A stretch of DNA of 19,118 nucleotides from contig CAIQJW010000081.1 of assembly GCA_903872255.1 (NCBI GenBank), positions 1 through 19,118 on the forward strand. Reading direction: 5' to 3'. How positions within the stretch are numbered: the first letter of the stretch is position 1; every line of letters begins with the position of its first letter. Below, in pieces: positions 6,446-13,306 of this stretch. Origin of the DNA: an uncultured delta proteobacterium (GTDB taxonomy: Bacteria > Desulfobacterota > Syntrophorhabdia > Syntrophorhabdales > Syntrophorhabdaceae). The notes below the pieces were generated by a model. The model had not been told where the DNA came from. It worked only from the letters and a program-made list of their open reading frames with translations, and ran no database searches. Both the position numbers and the translations under genes were made by a program.

Positions 6446-7590
6446 GCAAGGAACAGAAATTTTTCAAGGGACAGGTATCGCGCGCTCTTTCGCGCATCGT
6501 CGCGCCATTCGCCGATTCCATCGATAAGACCGATATGTTCCCGAGAGAGCTTTTTCGCGAACTCGGCGCCCTCGGCTACTACGGGATACGCTATCCGTCG
6601 GATATCGGCGGGATGGGGGCCGACTGTATATCATTCACTATTTTGGCCGAGGAGCTTGCACGGGCCTCGATCGGGTTTGCGGCCATCGCAACCATGCAAT
6701 GCCTCATGGGGACCGACTTCGTATACAGGTTCGGCAATGCCAGGCAGAAGAGGAAATATCTGATCCCTGCGATCAAGGGTAACAAGATCGGTACCATCGC
6801 GTTTACCGAGCCGGACTGCGGGTCCGACCTTGGCGGCATTAAGACCCGTGCGGTGAAGAATGACAGGGGATACGTACTCACAGGCCGCAAACTCTGGATC
6901 ACGGATGGCGATGTCGCGGATTTTGTGACTGTCGCCGCTACGACCGATCCGGGCAAACGGCTTGGCGGGATCGGTTTCTTCCTCGTCGAGAAAGGCACGC
7001 CGGGCTTTTCTACGGGGCAGAAGATCGATAAAATATCGGCCCGGGGGGCCGCCACGATGGAGCTTATTTTCGATGAATGCCAGGTCCCCGCAGAAAGCCT
7101 CATGGGAGAAGAAGGAAAAGGTGCCAAGTACCTTAACGATATATTAAGCGAGATCCGGATCATGATCGCGGGGCTGGGGCTCGGCCTTGCGAAGAGCGCC
7201 TTTGTTGCGGGTCTCAATTATGCACGGCAGCGCGAGGCCTTTGGAAGGCCCATCGGTAAATTTCAGCTCATTGAAGAAAAGCTGGCCGAGATGGAGGTAA
7301 GGATCAAGGCCGCAGAGCTTTTGACCTACCATGCGGCATGGCTCAAGGATAATGGAAGCCTCACAGGGAAACAGGCCGCCATGGCAAAATTTTACTCGAC
7401 CGAAGCCGCCTGCTATGTCGTCGACGAGGTATCGCGGATCCATGGCGCATATGGGCTTGCCGAGGAATACCCGGCACAGAGGTATTTCCGGGACGCCAGG
7501 TTCCTGCTTTTCGGCGGCGGGACTTCGGAGATATTGAAGACGATCATTGCAAAAGACGTAATGAAGCGATCCGATTTTGAGATCAACTGA
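6430..7590 (+). CDS. Acyl-CoA dehydrogenase 1 (isovaleryl/long-chain-type active site)
   Basis: A 386-residue flavoprotein with the three acyl-CoA dehydrogenase domains: N-terminal helices, the beta domain with FAD and substrate contacts (AFTEPDCGSDL, 124-134; LWITDG, 155-160), and a C-terminal helical domain (REAFGRPIGKFQLIEEKLAEM, 268-288). It introduces an alpha,beta double bond into an acyl-CoA and passes electrons to ETF. The usual C-terminal catalytic Glu of the YEGT motif is Gly363 here (FGGGTSEI). A Glu is instead found at 241 in ILSEIRIMIAG, the helix position used by isovaleryl-CoA and long-chain dehydrogenases. The start overlaps meaB by 16 bases, with GGAG five bases before the ATG. 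Substrate unknown; branched or otherwise alpha/beta-substituted acyl-CoA is plausible. Confidence 0.93.
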   Translation: MDFSLSKEQKFFKGQVSRALSRIVAPFADSIDKTDMFPRELFRELGALGYYGIRYPSDIGGMGADCISFTILAEELARASIGFAAIATMQCLMGTDFVYRFGNARQKRKYLIPAIKGNKIGTIAFTEPDCGSDLGGIKTRAVKNDRGYVLTGRKLWITDGDVADFVTVAATTDPGKRLGGIGFFLVEKGTPGFSTGQKIDKISARGAATMELIFDECQVPAESLMGEEGKGAKYLNDILSEIRIMIAGLGLGLAKSAFVAGLNYARQREAFGRPIGKFQLIEEKLAEMEVRIKAAELLTYHAAWLKDNGSLTGKQAAMAKFYSTEAACYVVDEVSRIHGAYGLAEEYPAQRYFRDARFLLFGGGTSEILKTIIAKDVMKRSDFEIN

Positions 7591-7601
7591 AGGAGGGGTT
7601 T

Positions 7602-8750
7602 ATGAATTTTGCCTTTACAGAGGAACAGGAATTCTTCAAGAAGATCGTCACTGATACGGTTGACCGGATGGTCGTGCCCAAGGCGCGCGAGATTGACGAG
7701 AAGGATGAGTTCCCCTGGGAATTATGGAAGGATTTTACGAAGCTCGGGTACCTCGGCCTGCGTTATCCCGAGGAAATAGGGGGGATGAACGCGGACCCCG
7801 TGACGGCGATGATCTTCTATGAACAGATCGCACGCGGATCGGTCGGTTTTGCCCAGAGCGTCATCATGAATATCCTGATGGGAACGAATTTTGTCTACCG
7901 CTTCGGGTCGGATGCGATCAAAGAGCGCTGCCTCTATCCCGCCATGCGGGGCGAAAAGGTCACAACGATGTGTTTTACGGAGGACCAATCCGGGTCCGAC
8001 CTGTCCGCAACACGGACAACTGCCGTAAAAGACGGCAACGAGTGGATCATAAACGGTACGAAGATGTGGATAACGAACGGTCCTGTCGCTGATTTTGCAA
8101 CCGTTCTTGCAACAACCGACCTTTCGCTCGGCGCGAAGGGCCTCAATTTCTTCCTCGTAGAAAAGGGGACCCCGGGATTTTCCCCCGGACAGGTCCTCGA
8201 TAAGCTGGGCTGCCGCGGCACGGTCACGGGCGAGCTCGTCTTTGACAATGTCAGGATACCGGAAGAGAACCTTCTCGGCTCCGAGATCAACAAGGGTATC
8301 GAGTACCTCGGGGAGATCCTCGACGAGGTCCGCGTCATGACGGGCGCGATGGCAATGGGGATAGCCCAGGCCGCCTACGACGAGGGGCTGGAATATGCCC
8401 GCAAGAGGATAGCGTTCGGCAAACCGATCGGCAGTTACCAGCTTATCAGGGCCAAGTTCGCGGACATGGCGACGGAGATGGAAGCGTCGAGACTCCTCAT
8501 CTATTCTGCCGCGTGGAAAATGAAGGAAAAGCTGCCAAGCCGTATCGAGGCCGCCATGGCAAAGATGTTTGCGACGGAGACATGCTGCAAGGTCGTGGAC
8601 GAGGTGACCAGGATCTGGGGGGCGAACGCGTTTGCCAACGAATACAACCCGGCGCGTCATTTCAGGGATGCGCGTTTCCTCCTGTATGGAGGCGGCACGC
8701 ACGAGATACTGAAGGATTTTATGGGGCGGCTCCTTATCGGCAAGGCATGA
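7602..8750 (+). CDS. Acyl-CoA dehydrogenase 2 (paralogue of the preceding gene)
   Basis: A 382-residue acyl-CoA dehydrogenase clearly related along its whole length to the gene just upstream, with shared blocks such as GYxGxRYPxxIGGM, FVYRFG, FFLVEKGTPGFS and RDARFLLxGGGTxEIL. FAD/substrate motifs are CFTEDQSGSDL (124-134) and MWITNG (155-160). As in its partner, the C-terminal catalytic Glu is Gly (Gly364 in YGGGTHEI) and the likely base is Glu242 in ILDEVRVMTG. A strong AAGGAGGGG lies before the ATG, 11 bases after the first gene. The two may be separate enzymes for successive steps or the two halves of a mixed tetramer; both appear to keep a complete active site, so neither looks like a purely structural subunit. 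Confidence 0.93.
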   Translation: MNFAFTEEQEFFKKIVTDTVDRMVVPKAREIDEKDEFPWELWKDFTKLGYLGLRYPEEIGGMNADPVTAMIFYEQIARGSVGFAQSVIMNILMGTNFVYRFGSDAIKERCLYPAMRGEKVTTMCFTEDQSGSDLSATRTTAVKDGNEWIINGTKMWITNGPVADFATVLATTDLSLGAKGLNFFLVEKGTPGFSPGQVLDKLGCRGTVTGELVFDNVRIPEENLLGSEINKGIEYLGEILDEVRVMTGAMAMGIAQAAYDEGLEYARKRIAFGKPIGSYQLIRAKFADMATEMEASRLLIYSAAWKMKEKLPSRIEAAMAKMFATETCCKVVDEVTRIWGANAFANEYNPARHFRDARFLLYGGGTHEILKDFMGRLLIGKA

Positions 8751-8791
8751 GCATGAGCTGTCCGCACCAAGGATGAGCGAGGTTATACGAT

Positions 8792-9562
8792 ATGAACATC
8801 ATAGTTCTGGTAAAACAGGTTCCCGACCCGGAAGCCCTGGTTGAAATAGCGGCGAGCGGAAAAGACCTCAATATCGAGCCCAAGTTTGCAATAAATCTCT
8901 TCGATGAGTTCGCACTGGAAGAAGCGCTGCGGCTCAAGGAGAAACATGGCGGCTCGGTAAAGGCCATCGGCCTTGGCGGGCCGAAGGCGATAGAGGCCCT
9001 GCGGACCGCCATTGCGATGGGAGCGGACGAGGCGGTCCTCATCGAGGATGAGTCGTTCGCCGCTCGCGACGGGTACGACACGGCGTTCGTATTGAGCCGG
9101 GCACTGCAGAAAGAGGCCTTCGACATCATCCTGTCCGGTCGCCAGGCCATAGACAGGGACCGGGCCGAGGTGCCGCAGATGGTGGCCCAGTTTCTCGGGT
9201 TGCCCCATGTCGGTGTCATAGTCAAGCTCGATGTCGCCGACGGGAAAGCGACCGCGGAATCAGCCCTCGAGGGTGTGGCCGAGGTCATAGAAGTGGGGCT
9301 TCCCGCGATCTTTACTGCCCAGAAAGGCCTTAATGAGCCGCGGGTCCCTCTCATTACCGGCGTCATGAAGGCGATGAAGGTGCAGATACCCAGGGTCACG
9401 CTCACCGACCTCGGCGTGTCTAAGGACGCCGGGCAGAAGACGTCTGTCCTGCGATACCTGCCGCCGAAGAAGCGCCCGGCTGTGCAGTTCATCGAGGGAG
9501 AGCCCGCTCAAGCGGCCAGGGAGATCGTCCGGATTCTCGCTGACGTCGAACGGGCCATATAG
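8792..9562 (+). CDS. etfB: Electron transfer flavoprotein beta subunit
   Basis: A 256-residue EtfB, the usual length. It begins MNIIVLVKQVPDPEA and has the family segments INLFDEFALEEALRLKEKHGG (34-54) and AVLIED (81-86). It pairs with EtfA to carry electrons from the acyl-CoA dehydrogenases. The nucleotide-binding loop reads SGRQAIDRDRAEVPQ (115-129); bifurcating FixA/EtfB proteins usually have a QAIDGDTAQVGP-type loop, so Arg122 and Arg124 are unusual and the second cofactor (FAD or AMP) may be held differently. The ribosome site before the ATG is weak (GAGG). Gap to the preceding gene is 41 bases and to etfA 10 bases. Confidence 0.95.
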   Translation: MNIIVLVKQVPDPEALVEIAASGKDLNIEPKFAINLFDEFALEEALRLKEKHGGSVKAIGLGGPKAIEALRTAIAMGADEAVLIEDESFAARDGYDTAFVLSRALQKEAFDIILSGRQAIDRDRAEVPQMVAQFLGLPHVGVIVKLDVADGKATAESALEGVAEVIEVGLPAIFTAQKGLNEPRVPLITGVMKAMKVQIPRVTLTDLGVSKDAGQKTSVLRYLPPKKRPAVQFIEGEPAQAAREIVRILADVERAI

Positions 9563-9572
9563 GGGAGGCGAC

Positions 9573-10550
9573 ATGGACACGATCGTTATATTCGTTGAAA
9601 CGAAAGGTGATGAGATCAGGAAAGCCTCCCTGGAGCTTTTATGCGAAGGGGCGCGGCTCGCTGCCGGGGGAAAATTCACCCTAGAGGCCGTGTGCTGCGG
9701 GGTTTTGCCGGAAACGGTAAAGCAAAGACTCCTCACCATGGCCCCCAAAGTTGTCCATCTTACCGATGCCTGCCTTGCCGCGTATAGCCCGGAAGGGTAT
9801 GCCTATGCTGTGGCGGGTTATGCAAAAGAGGTCGGGGCGACGATCATCATGGCGGGGGCAACCGGTATCGGGAGGGATTTCTTTCCCCGTGTTGCCGTGA
9901 TGCTCGACGCCGGGATGATATCCGACGCCACGCAAGCAAATTGGGACAATGACCCGATGACATTCGTACGGCCGCAGTTTGGCGGAAAGGTCTTCGCCGA
10001 GGTTTCTTTCCGGTCTCCCGTTGTTGTCACGATAAGGCCCAACAGCTTCAGTCTGGAGATGCCTGAGGGCATCAAGGGGGAATATGTTGAAAAACCGGCG
10101 GCGATCCCGGAGGGTGTTGTCCGGACAAAGCTGCTGCGCCGCGCCGAGGCGAAGGAGGGGACGGTAGACCTTACGGAAGCCGACCTTATCGTAGCGGGCG
10201 GACGCGGCCTCAAGGCAGCCGAGAATTTCAAGCTCCTCGAGGACCTTGCGGCACTTATCGGGGCCACCGTGGGCGCGACCCGGTCGGTCGTCGACGCGAA
10301 ATGGCGCGACCAGGCGGACCAGATCGGCAAGAGCGGAAAAACGGTATCTCCGAAGCTCTACATCGGCGCGGGCATATCGGGGGCGATCCACCATATCATG
10401 GGGATGGACACGTCCAAGGTCGTGGTCGCGATCAACCGCGATGCAAACGCGATCATCTTCAATTATGCCAATTACGGGATCGTCGGCGACCTTTTCGATG
10501 TGCTGCCGGCAATGACGGAAGAGATAAGGAAACGCAAGGAAAAGGGATAA
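9573..10550 (+). CDS. etfA: Electron transfer flavoprotein alpha subunit
   Basis: A 325-residue EtfA. The C-terminal FAD domain is intact: VAGGRGL (207-213), GATRSVVDAKW (234-244) with the conserved arginine, GKTVSPKLYIGAGISGAIHH (255-274) and NYGIVGDLFDVLP (300-312). The N-terminal domain contributes the EtfB interface. Together they take electrons from the two upstream dehydrogenases and pass them to the FixC-like oxidoreductase encoded next. AGGCGACATG provides a ribosome site of GGGGAGG type before the start. Its TAA stop shares one base with the fixC ATG, which implies coupled translation and a matched complex. Confidence 0.95.
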   Translation: MDTIVIFVETKGDEIRKASLELLCEGARLAAGGKFTLEAVCCGVLPETVKQRLLTMAPKVVHLTDACLAAYSPEGYAYAVAGYAKEVGATIIMAGATGIGRDFFPRVAVMLDAGMISDATQANWDNDPMTFVRPQFGGKVFAEVSFRSPVVVTIRPNSFSLEMPEGIKGEYVEKPAAIPEGVVRTKLLRRAEAKEGTVDLTEADLIVAGGRGLKAAENFKLLEDLAALIGATVGATRSVVDAKWRDQADQIGKSGKTVSPKLYIGAGISGAIHHIMGMDTSKVVVAINRDANAIIFNYANYGIVGDLFDVLPAMTEEIRKRKEKG

Positions 10551-11839
10551 TGGAAAAGATAGATGCCATCGTGATCGGCGGCGGCCTGGCAGGCCTTAGT
10601 GCGGCATACAAGCTTGCGGAGGCAGGAAAACAGGTCATTCTCCTCGAGCGCGGCGATGCGCCTGGAAGCAAGAACGTGACGGGGGGACGGATCTACGTGG
10701 ACCCCATCCGGAAATACCTGCCCGGCATCATCGACGCCGCACCGTTCGAGCGCCACGTGGTAAAGGAGATGATCACCGTCCTCGATGACACGGGTGCGGT
10801 TGCATTCGAATATGCGAACGCGAAATGGCGGCAGGAACCGTACATGAGCTATACGGTCCTGAGGGCCAAATTTGACAGTTGGCTTGCCGATCAGGCGGCT
10901 CGGAAGGGTGCATTCATCATTCCGAAAAAGAAGGTCGAAAACCTGCTCTGGGAGGACGGCAAAGTTGCCGGCATTAAGTCAGGAGCGGAAGAGATAGGCG
11001 CGCACGTCACTATTGCAGCCGATGGCGCCCTGTCCTTCATGGCGCAGAAGGCCGAGATGCGCGGACCCCACAAGCCTCAGGATCTGGCGGTTGCCGTCAA
11101 GGAGATATACCAGCTCGACCGGAAGGTGATCGAGGACCGCTTCGGCCTTGAAGGCGATGAGGGTGCTGCCGGCCTTTATATGGGCTCCCTCACGCAGGGC
11201 ATGTTCGGCGGGGGTTTCCTTTATACGAACCGGGATACCCTCTCCTTAGGCCTCGTGCTCGGCATACACCAGCTTGCACTAAACGAGCGCGGCTTTGATG
11301 CGCCGTCGCTCATGGAGTCGTTCACGGCGCGGCCCGAGGTTGCACGGTATATCAGGGGCGGGGAACTCAAGGAATATTCCGCTCACGTCATATCCGAGGC
11401 GGGGATCGGCACCATGCCGAAGCTTGTCAGGGACGGCATGCTCGTTGCCGGAGACGCGGCGGGTTTTGCCCTTAATCTCGGGCTCACCGTGCGGGGCATG
11501 GAATTTGCCGTCGCATCTGGCGTGCTTGCCGCAGAGACTGCCATCGAGGCGCTGGATAAGAACGACACGTCGGCAGCCGGTCTTGCGGGATATGAGAAGA
11601 GGCTGCGCGAAAGCTTTGTCCTGCCGGACATGGAGACGTTCCGGAATGCCCGCGAGGTCCTCGACAGGAAGCGCCTCTTCACCGTGTATCCCCGGTTTAT
11701 CTGCGAAATGTTCGATGAACTCTTCACGATAGGCGCGAGGCCGAAGGAAGGCCTGTATACATCGGCAAAGCGTGTCGCGAAGAAATACGTCCTCAATATG
11801 GACACGATAAAAGACCTGCTTGCCGCGAGGAAATTATGA
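10550..11839 (+). CDS. fixC: FixC-family FAD-dependent ETF:quinone oxidoreductase-like protein
   Basis: A 429-residue flavoprotein of FixC size. An N-terminal dinucleotide-binding fold is clear (AIVIGGGLAGLSAAYKLAEA, 6-25, ending in the acidic LLERG), with the second FAD motif VAGDAAGF (299-306) followed by GLTVRGMEFAVASG (311-324). FixC and its relative ETF-QO accept electrons from EtfAB and reduce quinone at the inner membrane, working with FixX. The start chosen is ATG at 10550, overlapping the etfA stop; the longer open frame to 10301 lies inside etfA. The last bases overlap fixX by four (ATGA). Whether this set bifurcates electrons to ferredoxin cannot be told from FixC. Confidence 0.92.
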   Translation: MEKIDAIVIGGGLAGLSAAYKLAEAGKQVILLERGDAPGSKNVTGGRIYVDPIRKYLPGIIDAAPFERHVVKEMITVLDDTGAVAFEYANAKWRQEPYMSYTVLRAKFDSWLADQAARKGAFIIPKKKVENLLWEDGKVAGIKSGAEEIGAHVTIAADGALSFMAQKAEMRGPHKPQDLAVAVKEIYQLDRKVIEDRFGLEGDEGAAGLYMGSLTQGMFGGGFLYTNRDTLSLGLVLGIHQLALNERGFDAPSLMESFTARPEVARYIRGGELKEYSAHVISEAGIGTMPKLVRDGMLVAGDAAGFALNLGLTVRGMEFAVASGVLAAETAIEALDKNDTSAAGLAGYEKRLRESFVLPDMETFRNAREVLDRKRLFTVYPRFICEMFDELFTIGARPKEGLYTSAKRVAKKYVLNMDTIKDLLAARKL

Positions 11840-12117
11840 CAAAGAAAGTAGAGGAAAAAATTGCCCTCAATGCGATAAAGAACGACGTGAAGAGCCATAT
11901 CCTGCTCAATCAGTCGATCTGCGCCGGCTGCAGGGAGAAGATGTGCATGAGGGTTTGTCCGGCGCATCTTTACTCAAAGAATGAGGAGACCGGCGAAATG
12001 GTCGTCGAGTACGCCGGGTGCCTCGAGTGCGGAACGTGCCTTATCGCCTGCACATATGGCTCGATCATATGGGAATATCCCTCAGGGGAATATGGGGTTC
12101 AATACAGGTATGGATGA
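11836..12117 (+). CDS. fixX: FixX-like ferredoxin partner of FixC
   Basis: A 93-residue ferredoxin-like protein. It carries the FixX signature EYAGCLECGTCLIAC, with Cys62, 65, 68 and 72 for one [4Fe-4S] cluster. A second group, Cys29, 32, 37 and 41 in CAGCREKMCMRVCP, could hold another cluster, although many FixX proteins have only one. It relays electrons between FixC and the quinone site, as the Fe-S domain of ETF-QO does. The ATG overlaps the fixC stop. The gene order etfB-etfA-fixC-fixX matches the fixABCX layout. Confidence 0.92.
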   Translation: MTKKVEEKIALNAIKNDVKSHILLNQSICAGCREKMCMRVCPAHLYSKNEETGEMVVEYAGCLECGTCLIACTYGSIIWEYPSGEYGVQYRYG

Positions 12118-12133
12118 TATCGGGGGGATGGGG

Positions 12134-12853
12134 ATGGAAAGCTCGAAGAAGGCACCGGTCAAGGCCGCACCGCTTAAAGGGATCCGCGCGCTCGGCAAGC
12201 CGCGTTCGATGGGAGACATTGCATATGATTATCTGAAACAGGCGATTATAAAAGGCGATATTCCTCCCGGGCAGAGGCTTATAGAGAACCAGCTTTCCGC
12301 ATTGATGGAGGTAAGCAGGGTGCCCGTCAGGGAGGCCGTCAAGAAACTGGAACAGGAAGGCCTCGTGGAAAGGTCCGGCGTACGGGGATTTGTCGTCAAA
12401 GGCCTGAACCGCAGGGAGATCGAAGAGACGCTCGGCATCCGGGCCCTGCTCGAAAGCTATGCGGCATACCTTGCGACAGAACATATAGATGACGACATCC
12501 TGAAAAAACTCGAAGACAGCATACGGGGCTACCGGGCCGTTCTCGAAAAGAAAGGGAACAATACCGATAAGCTCATGCAGCTTAACAGCCAGTTTCATGA
12601 GATCGTCTACAAGGCTGCGGGCAGCGCCAAGCTCTATTCCCTTATCAGCAGTTTCAGGGACGTGATCCACCGCTACCGCAGGGGGCTTCTCGCATCCGAG
12701 CACTACGCTGAGGTGTCGCTTCACGACCACGAAGATATGGTACGGGCGATGCGCTTGAAGGATAAGAAAAAGGTCGAGCAGCTGGTGAAAAAACATATTC
12801 TTCGGGGAATGGACATAATCATCCAGGAACTTGATGCAGGCAAAACGGTGTAA
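12134..12853 (+). CDS. GntR-family transcriptional regulator, FCD (FadR-like) subfamily
   Basis: A 239-residue protein from this start. An N-terminal winged helix-turn-helix (about 27-90) has the GntR pattern: AYDYLKQAIIKGDIPPGQRL, then the recognition-helix segment SRVPVREAVKKLEQEGLV. The C-terminal FCD domain (98-225) has Arg103 and putative metal or ligand residues Asn151, His155 (NSQFH), His199 (HDHED) and His221 (KKHI). These proteins usually repress until a carboxylate or acyl-CoA binds. The start is uncertain: ATG at 12134 has GGGGGG six bases before it, but ATGs at 12110 (overlapping fixX by 8 bases) and 12128 are in frame. It sits inside the operon, so it probably controls its own synthesis. 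The TTGTATACAA-type sites at 2694, 4083 and 4175 are its likely targets. Confidence 0.92.
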   Translation: MESSKKAPVKAAPLKGIRALGKPRSMGDIAYDYLKQAIIKGDIPPGQRLIENQLSALMEVSRVPVREAVKKLEQEGLVERSGVRGFVVKGLNRREIEETLGIRALLESYAAYLATEHIDDDILKKLEDSIRGYRAVLEKKGNNTDKLMQLNSQFHEIVYKAAGSAKLYSLISSFRDVIHRYRRGLLASEHYAEVSLHDHEDMVRAMRLKDKKKVEQLVKKHILRGMDIIIQELDAGKTV

Positions 12854-12892
12854 GCGGCAAGCGAACAATAGATATGCACGAAGGAGGCATCC

Positions 12893-13294
12893 TTGAATAC
12901 AAGGCCCATTAAGATCTTAGTAGCCAAGCCGGGTTTGGACGGACATGACCGCGGGGCAAAAGTGGTTGCCCACGCATTAAAGGAAGCGGGCATGGAGGTG
13001 ATCTATACCGGGCTTCACAAGACGGTCGATCAGATAATACGGATAGCGGTCCAGGAGGACGTCGACGTGATAGGGTTGTCCATCATGAGTGGAGCGCATA
13101 TACCTATCACGGAGAGGCTCATGAAGAAAGCGAAGGAAGCGGGCATTGGCGACAAAATGGTCGTTGTCGGCGGGGTCATACCCAATCGCGATATCCTGAA
13201 GTTGAAAGAACTTGGCGTCACGGGGGTATTCCCAGGCGGTACGCCGTTCTCCGAGATCACCGGCTTTATCACCGAAACCGCGACGAAGTCCTGA
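12893..13294 (+). CDS. Acyl-CoA mutase small subunit (cobalamin-binding domain)
   Basis: A 133-residue stand-alone B12-binding domain, the equivalent of the C-terminal domain of methylmalonyl-CoA mutase. The motif DGHDRG has Asp16, His18 and Gly21 of DxHxxG; His18 would be the lower cobalt ligand. GLSIMSGAH (61-69) and VVGGVIP (91-97) supply the other loops around the nucleotide tail. It probably starts at TTG (12893-12895), because AGGAGG lies five bases before it and no ATG fits. It must join the large subunit encoded 12 bases downstream to make a working mutase. Confidence 0.93.
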   Translation: MNTRPIKILVAKPGLDGHDRGAKVVAHALKEAGMEVIYTGLHKTVDQIIRIAVQEDVDVIGLSIMSGAHIPITERLMKKAKEAGIGDKMVVVGGVIPNRDILKLKELGVTGVFPGGTPFSEITGFITETATKS

Positions 13295-13306
13295 GGAGGC
13301 ATTACT

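Noticed and set aside
6721..6726. GTATAC motif as another operator
   Set aside because: It lies inside acyl-CoA dehydrogenase codons for Val-Tyr, lacks the flanking second palindrome, and the same hexamer at 11755-11760 inside fixC is likewise coding.
7722..8702. 326-codon open frame opposite the second acyl-CoA dehydrogenase
   Set aside because: High GC favours long antisense frames; the + strand protein has full family motifs and this one has none.
10301..10549. Upstream extension of the fixC frame
   Set aside because: It lies inside etfA; the ATG at 10550 begins directly with the FAD-binding fold.
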